A stretch of 54,994 bases of DNA from assembly GCA_018823175.1 (NCBI GenBank), contig JAHJIY010000048.1, forward strand, positions 1 through 54,994, in the 5' to 3' direction. The notes under the pieces were generated by a model that was given only the letters and a program-made list of their open reading frames with translations, had not been told where the DNA came from and did not search any database. Every line of letters starts with the position of its first letter. The stretch's first letter is position 1. This stretch comes from Pseudomonadota bacterium (GTDB lineage Bacteria; Desulfobacterota; Desulfobulbia; Desulfobulbales; JAHJIY01). Of the stretch, positions 27,661 through 37,553 are shown piece by piece. Position numbers and translations under genes: made by a program.

Positions 27661-30516
27661 TCATGGTACCGATAAAACATTTTTTAAAAATTTACCTGTA
27701 AACGAATTATCACAGGCCGCCACTTCTTCCGGGGTGCCGCAAACCACGACTTCTCCACCGTGATCTCCACCTTCCGGGCCAAGATCAATCACATAATCGA
27801 CTGTTTTGATCACATCAAGGTTGTGCTCAATTATAATCACGGTATTCCCCTGGGCAACCAGCCTGCTCAGAACGTTTAAAAGATGCTTGATATCGGCCGG
27901 GTGCAGACCGGTGGTCGGTTCATCCAGAATATAAAGGGTCCGCCCGGTGCTTCGCTTGCATAGTTCCCGGGCCAGTTTAATCCGCTGCGCCTCGCCGCCG
28001 GAAAGGGTGACTGATGATTGTCCCAGAGTAAGATAGGAGAGCCCGACATCGTTAAGGGTCTGCAACTTATTTTTGATGACCGGAATTCTTATAAAGAAAT
28101 CAAGCGCCTCCTCGACGGTCATCTCTAAAATATCGGCAATATTTTTATCCCGATATCGGATATCAAGGGTTTCAGGGTTGTATCGTCGTCCGTTACAACT
28201 TTCGCAGGTCACATAAATGTCCGGCAAAAAATGCATGGCGATTTTAATAACCCCGTCCCCCTCACAAGCTTCGCAGCGGCCACCCTTGATATTAAAACTG
28301 AACCGCCCTGGTTGATACCCCCTGGCCCTGGCCTCCGGCAACCGGGACAATAATTCCCGCACCGGCGTCAACACCCCGGTGTAAGTGGCAGGATTGGAGC
28401 GCGGCGTCCGGCCAATCGGCCCCTGATCGATATCAATTACCTTGTCGATCAGCTCCAGCCCGCTTATCCCTTTACATTTACCGGCCTGCTCCCGGACGTC
28501 GTGCAAGTGGTTCATTGCCCCTTTAAAAAGTGTCTCGATAAGCAGTGATGATTTACCAGAACCGGAAACCCCGGTAACGCAGGTCATCAGGCCTAAAGGA
28601 AATCTAACCGTTATATCTTTCAGATTATTGGCCTGAGCCTGTTGGACGGTCAGCCAGTTTGCTTTAGTCGGGATCTTTCGTCTTTTAGCCGGGACCGGAA
28701 TAAAAAGGCGTCCTGAGAGGTATCCGCCGGTCTGTGAAACCTTGCTCTTTAACAAGCCCTGCACATTACCGCTGTAGACTACCTCGCCCCCATGCACCCC
28801 AGCCCCCGGACCCATATCCAGAACGTGATCAGCCGCCATCACCGTATCGCTGTCATGCTCCACTACTATCACTGTATTACCAAGGTCCCGCAAACTGGTC
28901 AGAGTCATGATCAACCGTTGATTGTCTCGCTGATGGAGCCCGATACTCGGCTCATCAAGGATATAAAGGACCCCGGCCAGTCTTGAACCGATCTGCGAGG
29001 CCAGCCTGATCCGCTGCGCCTCCCCGCCGGAAAGGGTCGAGGCCCTTCGCTCCAGAGAAAGATAGCCCAGTCCGACATTTTTTAAAAAGGTCAATCGATC
29101 GTTAATCTCCTTGATAATCCTTTCAGCAATAATCTCTTCCTGGCTTGAAAAAGTTATCTGCGGGAGATTAGCGAGCAGACTATCGATACTTTGCGCTGTC
29201 ATCTCACTGATCGACCAGGACCCGACCTTAACCGCCAAGGCCTCCGGCGTCAGCCGCGCCCCATGACAGGACGGGCAGGTCTGTTCATTCATATAACGGT
29301 CCATCTCTTCACGAACCGCCATCGAATTAGTTTCCATATAACGCCGCCCCATCTGGGGCAACACACCTTCAAAGACAGTTTTATCCAGAACCAGCCGCTG
29401 GCGCCGCTTAAATTCAATGGCTATCTCTTCACTGCCACTGCCATACAAAATAACATCCTGCACCTTGACCGGCAGTTTCTGAAAAGGAATTTTCAAATCA
29501 AATTTATAGTGGCTTGCCAGAGCGGACAGGGTCTGACTGTTGATCGAAGAGCCGTCGCCCCATCTCCCGTGCTTCCAGGGATCACCCCAAGGGGCAATAG
29601 CTCCCTGCCGGAGACTCAATGCCGGGTCCGGAATCACCAATTGCGGATCAAAAAATTGTTTTACTCCCAGACCGCTACATTCGGGACAGGCACCCTTCGG
29701 GTTATTAAAAGAAAATAACCGCGGACTTAAATCGGGCATGCTGCGGCCACACTTTATACAGGCCGAACGCTCGCTGAACATGACATCTTCACCGGAATCC
29801 GGAAAATTAACCAGAAGAAAACCAGCTGCCAGATTTACCGCGGTCGCGATCGAATCCGCCAGCCGCCGGGCCAGCGATTTTTTAATGACCAGTCGGTCGA
29901 CCACCGCTTCAATCCGATGCCGCTTATTCTTTTCCAGGGTAATTTCATCTTCCAGATTTACTATTTCACCATCAATCCGCGCCCGGACATAACCTTCCTT
30001 ACGGAGATTATCGATCACTTCACGATGCTCGCCTTTCCGGTTATCAACCAGCGGGGCCAGCAGAATAACCTTGGCCCCTTCGGGATATTTAAGGATACTT
30101 GCCACCATGTCCTGAATGGACTGGGGCTTAATTTCGTCACCGCAGACCGGACAATACGACCGGCCGACCCGGGCAAAAAGAAGCCTGAAATGGTCATAAA
30201 TTTCAGTGATTGTGCCAACCGTTGACCGGGGATTACGATTGGTGGTCCGCTGCTCGATAGAAACGGCCGGCGACAGACCCTCCAGGGTATCGACATCCGG
30301 CTTTTCCATCTGACCCAGAAACTGCCGGGCATAGGTGGAGAGAGATTCAACATAACGCCGTTGTCCCTCGGCATAAAGCGTATCAAAGGCCAGGGTCGAT
30401 TTTCCGGAACCGGAAAGACCGGTAAACACCACCAACCGGTTCCGGGGCAGATCAACGTCGATATTTTTTAAATTATGCATCCGGGCACCCCGGATCTTTA
30501 TATTTATTGGTTCCAT
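27661..30516 (-). CDS. uvrA: excinuclease ABC subunit A
   Basis: This 951-residue protein is the damage sensor of nucleotide excision repair. It has the duplicated ABC ATPase arrangement: Walker [16 protein letters not shown] near 32, ABC signature [13 protein letters not shown] near 490, the second Walker [13 protein letters not shown] near 650, and the second signature [13 protein letters not shown] near 840. The zinc modules are intact, with CPVCG near 120, CIKCG near 253 with CPEC near 277, CPSC near 413, and CEAC with CESC near 745-770. Full length. Its promoter region (30517-30657) holds nothing distinctive. Confidence 0.97.
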   Translation of the reverse strand: MEPINIKIRGARMHNLKNIDVDLPRNRLVVFTGLSGSGKSTLAFDTLYAEGQRRYVESLSTYARQFLGQMEKPDVDTLEGLSPAVSIEQRTTNRNPRSTVGTITEIYDHFRLLFARVGRSYCPVCGDEIKPQSIQDMVASILKYPEGAKVILLAPLVDNRKGEHREVIDNLRKEGYVRARIDGEIVNLEDEITLEKNKRHRIEAVVDRLVIKKSLARRLADSIATAVNLAAGFLLVNFPDSGEDVMFSERSACIKCGRSMPDLSPRLFSFNNPKGACPECSGLGVKQFFDPQLVIPDPALSLRQGAIAPWGDPWKHGRWGDGSSINSQTLSALASHYKFDLKIPFQKLPVKVQDVILYGSGSEEIAIEFKRRQRLVLDKTVFEGVLPQMGRRYMETNSMAVREEMDRYMNEQTCPSCHGARLTPEALAVKVGSWSISEMTAQSIDSLLANLPQITFSSQEEIIAERIIKEINDRLTFLKNVGLGYLSLERRASTLSGGEAQRIRLASQIGSRLAGVLYILDEPSIGLHQRDNQRLIMTLTSLRDLGNTVIVVEHDSDTVMAADHVLDMGPGAGVHGGEVVYSGNVQGLLKSKVSQTGGYLSGRLFIPVPAKRRKIPTKANWLTVQQAQANNLKDITVRFPLGLMTCVTGVSGSGKSSLLIETLFKGAMNHLHDVREQAGKCKGISGLELIDKVIDIDQGPIGRTPRSNPATYTGVLTPVRELLSRLPEARARGYQPGRFSFNIKGGRCEACEGDGVIKIAMHFLPDIYVTCESCNGRRYNPETLDIRYRDKNIADILEMTVEEALDFFIRIPVIKNKLQTLNDVGLSYLTLGQSSVTLSGGEAQRIKLARELCKRSTGRTLYILDEPTTGLHPADIKHLLNVLSRLVAQGNTVIIIEHNLDVIKTVDYVIDLGPEGGDHGGEVVVCGTPEEVAACDNSFTGKFLKNVLSVP

Positions 30517-30657
30517 ATATTTTAATTAAGAATGAATAATTTAAAATTATTTATAATATGCATACCATCGAGATACTGAGCAAATCTTGTATCTCACTAT
30601 TCCTTGTGGCTTACCAAACCTTCCGTGCTATTCCTTGGGTTCCGTGGCAAAAACATC

Positions 30658-32010
30658 TCACTTAATTTTTTCAAGTCGGGCGGCAAAAAAGCCATCCAGT
30701 CCATTTTTATCTGGTCTGGTTTTGAAAAACCCCTGTTGATCGACCAGTGATTTTGCCTGCTCCGGCAAGAAATCCCGGCCGGAACTTAACCTGAAGTCAG
30801 GATGAGAAGACAAAAATTCCGTCACTACCTCTTCGTTTTCCTCCGGTTCCATACTGCAAGTGGCATAAACCAGAATCCCGTCGGACATTAAAAGAGCGGC
30901 GGCCGAATCAAGTAAGGCAAGTTGTTGCTGCCGAAAACGCACCAGATCATGCGGCTGGCGGTTCCAACGGATATCCGGATGTCGTTTTACCACTCCCAGC
31001 CCAGAACACGGAGCATCGACCAGAATCCCGGCAAACTTGTCGCTAATCAGATCGACCGGTAAAGATTCAATGGTGCCTTCCACAATTTCAACCCGTGAAG
31101 AAAGATCCAATCTGTGCAGATTTTCCGCCAGAAGTTTTAGCCGATTAATGTTTGGTTCAACCGCCACCAGGCTCGCTTTGGCCGGTAACATCCGGGCAAG
31201 TTGTCCGGTTTTACCGCCAAGCCCGGCACAGGCGTCAAGATAAGTGCCGGTGATCAATGGATGCAAAAAATAAACAACCAGTTGGGCTGCCTCATCCTGC
31301 ACCTGAAAAAGACCTTCGGTAAAACCCGGAATCTCGGCAACCTGTCCCTCATAATCCGGCAGATATACCGCCTGGGGTGAAAACAGACCAGCTTCGGCCC
31401 TAATCCCCTGCTCAGCAAGCTGATTAATTAACCGTGACCGGTCCAGTGCAGCAAGACATAAAATTGCCAGCTCATTATTTTTACGACACAGAGCCAGGGC
31501 TTGTTCACGACCGTACCTGGCAGTCCACCGCTCAAAAAGCCAGGTCGGATGACTGACCAGAGCATGGTCCGCCATTGATCCGCCATCTTCACCGTTGGGT
31601 ATCGGCAGTTTGGCCCGGTTCCGATCAATATTTCGCAGCAAACCATTTACATAACCGGTAATCCAGCGGGGCTGACGGGCCGCCTTCAAGGCCTTCACCG
31701 TCTCATTAACCGCAGCGGAGACCGGAATCCGGTCCATAAAAAGCATCTGGTACAATCCAATCCGCAACCCCTGCAAAACCTCTTTCTTCAGTTTGGCCAG
31801 CGGTTGTTTGGAATAATCAGCCAGAACACTGTCCAGATATCCCAGCCAGCGGACCACCCCATAAACCATGGCCATACAAAGCTGCCAATCCCTTGGATCC
31901 ATCAGCTTGCTCTGTGGCTCGAATTCATCACGGACCTGATCGATCGGCCAGCCTGAATTATGCCAGCGGCATAATATTTCAAGCGCCACATATCTTGCGT
32001 CGTTATTCAT
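30658..32010 (-). CDS. rsmB: 16S rRNA (cytosine-967-C5)-methyltransferase
   Basis: This 450-residue enzyme joins an N-terminal NusB-like RNA-binding domain (about 1-140) to a class I SAM methyltransferase. The SAM motif is YLDACAGLGGKTGQLA near 256, DAPCSGLGVVKRHPDIRW near 326, and the catalytic cysteine is in VYATCSMEPEENEEVV near 385. This is the Sun/RsmB arrangement. Its start ATG overlaps the pgeF stop codon (ATGA), so the two are coupled. Confidence 0.95.
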   Translation of the reverse strand: MNNDARYVALEILCRWHNSGWPIDQVRDEFEPQSKLMDPRDWQLCMAMVYGVVRWLGYLDSVLADYSKQPLAKLKKEVLQGLRIGLYQMLFMDRIPVSAAVNETVKALKAARQPRWITGYVNGLLRNIDRNRAKLPIPNGEDGGSMADHALVSHPTWLFERWTARYGREQALALCRKNNELAILCLAALDRSRLINQLAEQGIRAEAGLFSPQAVYLPDYEGQVAEIPGFTEGLFQVQDEAAQLVVYFLHPLITGTYLDACAGLGGKTGQLARMLPAKASLVAVEPNINRLKLLAENLHRLDLSSRVEIVEGTIESLPVDLISDKFAGILVDAPCSGLGVVKRHPDIRWNRQPHDLVRFRQQQLALLDSAAALLMSDGILVYATCSMEPEENEEVVTEFLSSHPDFRLSSGRDFLPEQAKSLVDQQGFFKTRPDKNGLDGFFAARLEKIK

Positions 32011-32795
32011 TTAAACCTACCGTTAACAAGGCCTATCACCGAAGCGAAACGTCCGGTTTGCCGGTCCCGACGATATGAAAAAAAATCCTCATCACAAACC
32101 GTACAGTTCCCTGCGATTTCAATCCGATCAGCACCGACGCCGGCGGTCTGCAACTGGTCACGACTGATCGACCAGAAATCAAAATAATCATCCCGGACCT
32201 GATAGTCATGCATTGAGGCAGGCAATTCTTCCCGGAAATTAACAAACTCCCCGCAGCACGGACCCAGAGATGGGCTGATCGCAGCACACAAATCACTTGC
32301 CCGGGAACCAAAGGCCTGAAACATGGTCTTCACGGTTTTACCGATTATATCGGTCACGCTGCCGCGCCATCCGCTATGAACAATACCTGCCACCCTCTGA
32401 ACCGGATCAAAGAGCATAACCGCCTGACAGTCAGCCTGCTGGACCATCAGCCCGGTACAACAATTAGTGACCAGGGCGTCATACCCATCCACCTCATAAT
32501 CATCATCCGGTTGAGCAGTGACGACCAACACCCGATCACCATGCACCTGTTTGGCCGAAATCATGGTCTTCAAACCTAAAGCCTGTTTGATCAAAGCCCG
32601 GTTTTCCACAATATTATCCGGTTCATCCCCGACATGATAGCCAATATTCAAGGAATGAAACGGTTGATCACTGACCCCGCCATGCCGGGTAAAAACACCA
32701 TGGCTGAGACCGGGAAATGAAAGGGAGGGGAAGGCAAGATACCGCAGTTGCCGAGATTTTCTGTAAATATTCAAGGGAGATACCTCATCCCCCAA
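32007..32795 (-). CDS. pgeF: peptidoglycan editing factor / YfiH-family protein
   Basis: This 262-residue protein belongs to the YfiH/PgeF family (formerly called laccase-domain polyphenol oxidase), which removes L-Ser wrongly inserted in peptidoglycan precursors. The metal-site residues are visible: KQVHGDRV near 82, QQADCQAVMLFD near 116, and GIVHSGWRGS near 132. The start ATG at 32795 directly follows a G-run; a TTG seven codons later has an AGGTATCTCCC context and is an alternative. Confidence 0.9.
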   Translation of the reverse strand: MGDEVSPLNIYRKSRQLRYLAFPSLSFPGLSHGVFTRHGGVSDQPFHSLNIGYHVGDEPDNIVENRALIKQALGLKTMISAKQVHGDRVLVVTAQPDDDYEVDGYDALVTNCCTGLMVQQADCQAVMLFDPVQRVAGIVHSGWRGSVTDIIGKTVKTMFQAFGSRASDLCAAISPSLGPCCGEFVNFREELPASMHDYQVRDDYFDFWSISRDQLQTAGVGADRIEIAGNCTVCDEDFFSYRRDRQTGRFASVIGLVNGRFK

Positions 32796-32909
32796 GGGAG
32801 AGGGGCAAAGATCAGAATGTATGTCGCTAAAATAGATAAAAGCACGAGGACACTAAAACACATAAAATTTAGCATCCCGTGCCTTGAAGGATAAAAATTA
32901 AAACAAAGA

Positions 32910-33470
32910 TCAAAAAGCCAGATGCAGACCTAGACGAATACCTTCATCAATTTCCCGATCACCGGTCGAATCCATATTGGCCCGGATATTGGTATAGGCG
33001 ACATAAACAACGGCCCGGGGGATCAAGGCATATTCGATTTTCACCTCGGTTTCCATCATCCGGTTTGCATCCAGAGAGGTAAGAATATCAGGACAATAAA
33101 AGAACCGGCCGTCCACACTGAGCTTAGGGACAATTTCCTCAAACCGAAACAACCCGCCAAAACCGCCGGCCAGGATATCTTCATTTTCGGATGAAAGAAC
33201 AAAACCTTTGATGCCAACGCCGAGTTTAATCCTGGGCAGAGTCGGAAATTTACCCATCACGTTCAGCGCCAATGAACCAAGATAAGTCTCCTTATCGTTA
33301 TAAAGACCACCAAGTCTGATCGAGGCAAAACCGTTATCGTCTTCATCGATCACCTGGGTAAGATCGGCCTTGACACTATATTCATTAAAACTCAAATCAA
33401 GAGTGCCGGCCCCGGCATTAACACTGCACAATAATAAAACACCAAAAATTATCAGAACTCGCTTTGTCAT
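32910..33470 (-). CDS. small outer-membrane protein, YfaZ-like
   Basis: This 186-residue protein has a signal peptide (about 1-21, ending NAGAG), then alternating beta-strand pattern and a C-terminal aromatic residue (LGLHLAF), the hallmark of outer-membrane barrels. The pattern (LDLSFNEYSVKADLTQ start, LALNVMGKFPTLPRIKLGVGIKG middle) resembles the YfaZ family of small barrels, whose function is not known. It sits downstream of the pgeF/rsmB genes' start side with a 114-bp gap and may be independent. Confidence 0.6.
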   Translation of the reverse strand: MTKRVLIIFGVLLLCSVNAGAGTLDLSFNEYSVKADLTQVIDEDDNGFASIRLGGLYNDKETYLGSLALNVMGKFPTLPRIKLGVGIKGFVLSSENEDILAGGFGGLFRFEEIVPKLSVDGRFFYCPDILTSLDANRMMETEVKIEYALIPRAVVYVAYTNIRANMDSTGDREIDEGIRLGLHLAF

Positions 33471-33683
33471 CTTTTTTCCTCAAATTACATGAAATCTGCG
33501 ACCATATTCTATAAAGGAAATATGACATAAAGATCAATCACTAGCAAGTGCAGTTTGCCGGTCCGTCTTTCAATTTATGAAATATCCCAAGCCGACTGCC
33601 AGTTCATTTTGCAGGCTTTAACCCAATGCTTACTACCATTACAAAGACAACGATATAAACCCTTGGGGCGCACCAAAAAAAAG

Positions 33684-33712
33684 GGGCAGTCCGCAACAAG
33701 CAGACTGCCCCC
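33684..33712 (-). terminator. terminator of the porin gene
   Basis: GGGGCAGTC (33684-33692) and GACTGCCCC (33704-33712) form a 9-bp stem. On the minus strand the stem is followed by eight T residues (complement of 33676-33683), so it ends transcription of the porin at 33750-35672. Confidence 0.93.
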
Positions 33713-33749
33713 AACTTAGGAAGGTACATCGGGTTAATTCAACTTCAAT

Positions 33750-35672
33750 TTAGAACCAGGCTTCAAAGGTCAGATAGACATTGTCCATCTCATCTATTTG
33801 TGCGTAGAATTGTCCGCTCAGAGGATCTTTATTTATGTCACTAATCTTCTCAGGTACACCAAGCCACATACCACTATAAGTATACTCATAATCATAGTGC
33901 TGATATCCTAAGCGCATGAATGCCTTGCCGAATTGGGAAACCGCTTCGCCACTGGGAAGATTATAAATAGCATATAATTCATAAACAGACCCACGGGTTG
34001 AAAGCTTTCCGGAATACATATCATCATGGCCCGGAGTCATCCCCAGCCAGTTTTCAGAACCATAGTTATACTCGGCCCCAAGTTTCAAGCCAAGATCATC
34101 CATGTCATACCGCACACCAAGGTAAGCACTGTAACCATCCTTTGCTTCTTCCTCATTCCACCAGGCATTAAGCAGACTTACACCAAGTTCATCGGTGCCT
34201 TTTGGATCAGTGCGGCTCCAACCGGCAGCCAGAAACCAATTCAGGTTGATATTTTCAACTTTATCCATGTAAACAGCCGAGGTATGATACAGATTACCCA
34301 TGTTCTTACGATCAAGATATGTATTGCCTACATAGGTGCCGCCGGCTTCCTCAGTCAGCTTTTTATCGGCCTCTTCAAGAGGATTGGGGAAGTAGGTATC
34401 ACCAGGAACATTAAAAAGATTAAATGCGCCAAATGTCTGAAAGATCAAAGATTTGTTGCCTTTCTGATAAATATCCCAGCTGATCCCGCCAAAATCAACA
34501 TCACTCATGCCGGTGTCTTCCTCGTTTGGACCTGCTTCAAAACCACGACCATAACAGAAACGAACCCGACCCGGAGCGTCTTGGATACCGAAAAGATTCT
34601 GATAAGCATAACCAAGAGACAACCCGTCAAAAGGGTAATCCATATAGTTAACAGGTGTTGCCATTTTCTTGTCGGCACCCATCCTTAACTGAGCTGGAGG
34701 CCCGTCCGTGGTAGGCCGACGTCCGATTGAAAACCAGATATCCTGACCGGCTATTGCATTCCAGTTCATAAAGGCACGATCAACCACCAGCTTGTTGTCG
34801 CCAGGCTGCCGACCTGATGTGCCGTCAAAGCTGCGTGAGTTCAGGAAATAGGGACTGTCGGTATCATGCACCCCATCTTCATTGGTTTCAGGCGTAGCCG
34901 AGTCCTGCATACCCCAAACCTTGTACCCGACCAACCGGACTTTAACCTCAACATTTTCGGTAGCTTTGGCCCGCATATCCAACCGAAGCCTGGTACTGTA
35001 TAACGTATCATTCTTATATGTTTTAGCAGCGGTTGGTCCGTAACCCATGTTCGTAAAAATCGCGGCCCTGGCAGCAGGAGAGAGGTTTTTCATGAAACTG
35101 GCAAGTGCTTGCGGCGTCTGCATGGCATCGATAATATTAGCCGATGACATAGAAGCCATCCCCGTCAGCATCCCCCCAACCTCCTGGTTGGTCATCATAT
35201 AAAACAGGGCCTCTTCTTGTCCCGCGGTGAATGGACTGCCAAAACCAGCAAGGTTAGTCCGCCATGTTGCAAGGTCTGGAACACCATTAGAATCAACCAT
35301 CATAGGACCCAAAGCTCCTATCATGGTGCCGATTGTTACGTCTTTGTAATCTGCAGAACCATCCCCATTAGTATCGGCAGCAGCCATACTCGAAACAATT
35401 CCGGCCATAACCGGCTGTGCTTTAGTAAAGGTGGTAACGCCGATGGCAACATCTGTTGCTTTATAATACTCGGCAGTTTTAGCAGTATGATAATCTGCTC
35501 TGGTTCTGATATCGCCGGCCAAACTAATCCGAGACGCCAGATCCCAGCCTTCTGATTTTTCCTCAAGCGTATCAAGTCTTTCGGCAAGCTCATCGGTAGT
35601 CGGCGCAGCACTTGCTGCCATTGGCGCGGCAAGCAGGCCGACCAATATCAGTGTTGAAAATTTTTTCACCAT
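33750..35672 (-). CDS. DUF3373-type outer-membrane porin
   Basis: This 640-residue protein has a signal peptide (1-22), a short coiled coil (about 25-45, as in trimeric porins), then a beta-barrel ending in YLTFEAWF with terminal Phe. The barrel motifs (LGAEYNYGSENWLG and GKLSTRGSVYELY near the end) match the uncharacterised DUF3373 family of Desulfobacterota-type bacteria. Residues about 85-215 are a helical, Met- and Ala-rich insertion that starts with a calcium-loop-like DTNGDGSADYKD. AAAGGAG lies upstream of the ATG. It has its own promoter (35745-35772), although arsR lies upstream in the same direction. Confidence 0.7.
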   Translation of the reverse strand: MVKKFSTLILVGLLAAPMAASAAPTTDELAERLDTLEEKSEGWDLASRISLAGDIRTRADYHTAKTAEYYKATDVAIGVTTFTKAQPVMAGIVSSMAAADTNGDGSADYKDVTIGTMIGALGPMMVDSNGVPDLATWRTNLAGFGSPFTAGQEEALFYMMTNQEVGGMLTGMASMSSANIIDAMQTPQALASFMKNLSPAARAAIFTNMGYGPTAAKTYKNDTLYSTRLRLDMRAKATENVEVKVRLVGYKVWGMQDSATPETNEDGVHDTDSPYFLNSRSFDGTSGRQPGDNKLVVDRAFMNWNAIAGQDIWFSIGRRPTTDGPPAQLRMGADKKMATPVNYMDYPFDGLSLGYAYQNLFGIQDAPGRVRFCYGRGFEAGPNEEDTGMSDVDFGGISWDIYQKGNKSLIFQTFGAFNLFNVPGDTYFPNPLEEADKKLTEEAGGTYVGNTYLDRKNMGNLYHTSAVYMDKVENINLNWFLAAGWSRTDPKGTDELGVSLLNAWWNEEEAKDGYSAYLGVRYDMDDLGLKLGAEYNYGSENWLGMTPGHDDMYSGKLSTRGSVYELYAIYNLPSGEAVSQFGKAFMRLGYQHYDYEYTYSGMWLGVPEKISDINKDPLSGQFYAQIDEMDNVYLTFEAWF

Positions 35673-35705
35673 TTTTTTCTCCTTTCACATGGAATCAACT
35701 GACAG

Positions 35706-35724
35706 GGATTACCTCAGGTAATCC
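35706..35724. promoter_or_regulatory. 9-bp palindrome in the porin leader
   Basis: GGATTACCT and AGGTAATCC flank a single C. It lies about 15 bp downstream of the predicted transcription start and 34 bp before the porin ATG, so it could be an operator or an mRNA stem. Confidence 0.55.
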
Positions 35725-35744
35725 TCCCCACAACACACCTAAAA

Positions 35745-35772
35745 ATTATATCATTCAAACTATTGTCGGCAA
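35745..35772 (-). promoter_or_regulatory. sigma-70 promoter of the porin gene
   Basis: On the minus strand, TTGCCG (35772-35767), 16 bp, then a perfect TATAAT (35750-35745). Transcription should start near 35738, giving a leader of about 65 nt. Confidence 0.75.
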
Positions 35773-35818
35773 AATCATATAGATAACGCAAGAAAATATT
35801 TCAGATCTTCATTTATGT

Positions 35819-36127
35819 TCAGCAACCGAATCTTTTTTCGACACAGCCCATGATACTGGACAGAGCCGGTTCATTAATCGAATAGAAAATTTTACGTCCA
35901 TCCCGCTGGCTGGTCAACAAGCCCCGATCCTTTAATAGCCTTAAATGCTCTGACGCCATGTGACTTGGAATTTCGCAGGCCTTGGCCAGCTCACCAACCG
36001 AACAGTTCTCACGCAGCAGAATCTGGATGATCCGCAACCGATGGGGATGGGCGATGGTCCGTAGACATTCAGCCGCGTGTTCCAGGGTCTCAAAAGACAA
36101 TAATGTCAATTTTCCTAATTCAATCAT
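35819..36127 (-). CDS. ArsR-family transcriptional regulator
   Basis: From ATG 36127 this is a 102-residue winged-helix repressor (an earlier TTG at 36136 would add three residues). The ArsR fold is clear: ALRTIAHPHRLRIIQIL-type helix near 22-35, then the recognition helix region CEIPSHMASEHLRLLKDRGLL near 54-74, and the wing QRDGRKIFYSI. Cysteines at about 42, 51, 95 and the C-terminus (ending FGC) could bind a metal or react with sulfur species. The porin gene lies 146 bp downstream, so it may be a target. An inverted repeat (36128-36167) touches its start codon, suggesting self-repression. Confidence 0.9.
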   Translation of the reverse strand: MIELGKLTLLSFETLEHAAECLRTIAHPHRLRIIQILLRENCSVGELAKACEIPSHMASEHLRLLKDRGLLTSQRDGRKIFYSINEPALSSIMGCVEKRFGC

Positions 36128-36167
36128 AAATATCAATATATCTGAACATCACGATATGTCAATATTT
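36128..36167. promoter_or_regulatory. candidate ArsR operator
   Basis: AAATATCAATATATC (36128-36142) and GATATGTCAATATTT (36153-36167) are inverted repeats matching at 12 of 15 positions around a 10-bp centre. The site adjoins the arsR ATG at 36127, where a repressor would block transcription or its own promoter. Confidence 0.55.
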
Positions 36168-36193
36168 TAAAATGCAAGAAATCATCGCCCGGA

Positions 36194-36230
36194 ATAACAA
36201 GTCAATAGTGACAAGTAACAAGTGACAAGT
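36194..36230. repeat. heptanucleotide tandem repeat GTGACAA-type
   Basis: Five 7-bp units in phase (ATAACAA, GTCAATA, GTGACAA, GTAACAA, GTGACAA) plus GT. This is the same unit length as the arrays after topA, with a different sequence. It lies in the 293-bp gap between arsR and glyQ, which also holds the TTACTCGTCAC motif at 36368. Confidence 0.75.
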
Positions 36231-36367
36231 TATATAGATGGATAAAATAAAAATAAGCTGACGTAACCTTTGGCCGTAAGCGATCAGCGATTAATTATGC
36301 CGGTTTTTGCTGACAACAAATCAGCATCGGCTACAATAAATGTTTTCAAGCAATAATTTTATTTTAG

Positions 36368-36378
36368 TTACTCGTCAC
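36368..36378. repeat. TTACTCGTCAC motif upstream of glyQ
   Basis: Second copy of the motif found upstream of rpoD (4582-4592), again followed by TTAGC and CACTTTC. It ends 42 bp before the glyQ ATG. Its reverse complement, GTGACGAGTAA, resembles the GTGACAAGTAA of the heptamer array just upstream, so both may derive from the same repeat family. Confidence 0.4.
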
Positions 36379-36420
36379 GATTAGCTTGCCACTTTCTTTT
36401 AACTATTTTCAGGGAATAAC

Positions 36421-37287
36421 ATGTATTTTCAAGATATCATTCTCGAACTGAGCCGCTTCTGGGCCGATCAGGGCTGTGTTCTGCAACAACCTTACGATAT
36501 GGAGGTCGGCGCCGGGACCTTTCATCCAGCCACCCTGCTCCGCGCCCTGGGGCCGGAACCTTGGAAAACCTGCTACGTCCAGCCTTCCCGCCGTCCCACC
36601 GATGGCCGCTACGGAGAAAATCCCAACCGCCTGCAACATTACTACCAATACCAGGTGATGATCAAACCATCGCCGCCCAATATTCAGGATCTTTACCTGG
36701 AGAGCCTGACCCGCTTCGGTCTTGACCCGCTGGCACATGACATCCGGTTCGTCGAGGATGACTGGGAATCCCCGACTCTGGGGGCCTCCGGCCTGGGCTG
36801 GGAGGTCTGGCTGGACGGCATGGAAATCACCCAGTTCACCTATTTCCAGCATGCCGGCAGTCTCGAACTGCACCCGATCACCGTTGAGGTCACCTACGGA
36901 CTGGAAAGAATCGCCATGTATCTGCAGAGCGTAGAAAGTGTTTATGATATTGCCTGGAATAAAGAAATCAAATATGGCGATATCTTTCACCGGGCCGAGG
37001 TTGAGTTTTCGACCTTCAACTTTGAGGAAGCAAATGTCGATTTTTTGCTCCCCCTCTTCGACTCATGTGAAAGTGAGGCGCATAAGCTGCTGGACAAGGG
37101 CCTTATTTTACCGGCCTATGACTACTGCCTTAAATGTTCCCACACCTTCAACCTGCTTGATGCCAGAAAGGCAATCAGCGTCGCGGAACGGACCAGATAT
37201 ATCGGCAGAATCAGAAATATTGCCCGGAAAGTGGCAGTGAAATACACGGAACAAAGGGAAAAAATGGGACATCCATTGATCAAATGA
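36421..37287 (+). CDS. glyQ: glycyl-tRNA synthetase alpha subunit
   Basis: This 288-residue protein is the alpha subunit of the alpha2-beta2 (bacterial-type) glycyl-tRNA synthetase, which holds the class II active site. [17 protein letters not shown] at the N-terminus, the [16 protein letters not shown] block near 27-42, [19 protein letters not shown] near 56-74 and the late [14 protein letters not shown] near 158-171 are the signatures. AGGGA precedes the ATG. The beta subunit gene glyS, needed for function and often adjacent, is not downstream; the next genes are selC on the other strand and an unrelated small protein. An AAATCGCGATTT palindrome lies at 37302-37313. Confidence 0.96.
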   Translation: MYFQDIILELSRFWADQGCVLQQPYDMEVGAGTFHPATLLRALGPEPWKTCYVQPSRRPTDGRYGENPNRLQHYYQYQVMIKPSPPNIQDLYLESLTRFGLDPLAHDIRFVEDDWESPTLGASGLGWEVWLDGMEITQFTYFQHAGSLELHPITVEVTYGLERIAMYLQSVESVYDIAWNKEIKYGDIFHRAEVEFSTFNFEEANVDFLLPLFDSCESEAHKLLDKGLILPAYDYCLKCSHTFNLLDARKAISVAERTRYIGRIRNIARKVAVKYTEQREKMGHPLIK

Positions 37288-37442
37288 AGAGAAGTCAGCC
37301 GAAATCGCGATTTGTGAGAAGAACAAAAAGACCGTAAATCAATACCGCTTAAAAGTGACAATACTCTCGCAACCTGAAAAGTATTGTGGGCAGTATGTAG
37401 GTAGTATTTAAGAGTTACAAACCCGCATAAACAAAGGATTTA

Positions 37443-37540
37443 TGGCGGAAGTGCATGGGAATCGAACCCACCTACCAAGCTATTAACCCGGTACACCGGA
37501 TTTGAAGTCCGGGAGGGCCACCAGAGCCCTTTCCACTTCC
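37443..37540 (-). tRNA. selC: selenocysteine tRNA (anticodon UCA)
   Basis: A 98-nt tRNA including an encoded CCA. The anticodon TCA is at 37503-37505 inside GGACTTCAAATCC, a five-pair stem with a seven-base loop. The acceptor pairs GGAAGTG with CACTTCC, the T loop is TTCGATT, and a long variable arm lies between. The length, long extra arm and UCA anticodon identify tRNA-Sec, which reads UGA as selenocysteine. The organism should therefore also have SelA, SelB and SelD, none of which is in this window. Confidence 0.95.
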
Positions 37541-37553
37541 AACAAGAATGGCC

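Noticed and set aside
34026..34688. 220-codon open frame opposite the porin
   Set aside because: It is a mirror of the porin gene, which has a promoter, ribosome site, signal peptide and terminator.
36409..36990. Long open frame on the minus strand of glyQ
   Set aside because: It lies fully inside glyQ on the other strand, while glyQ has clear family motifs and a ribosome site.
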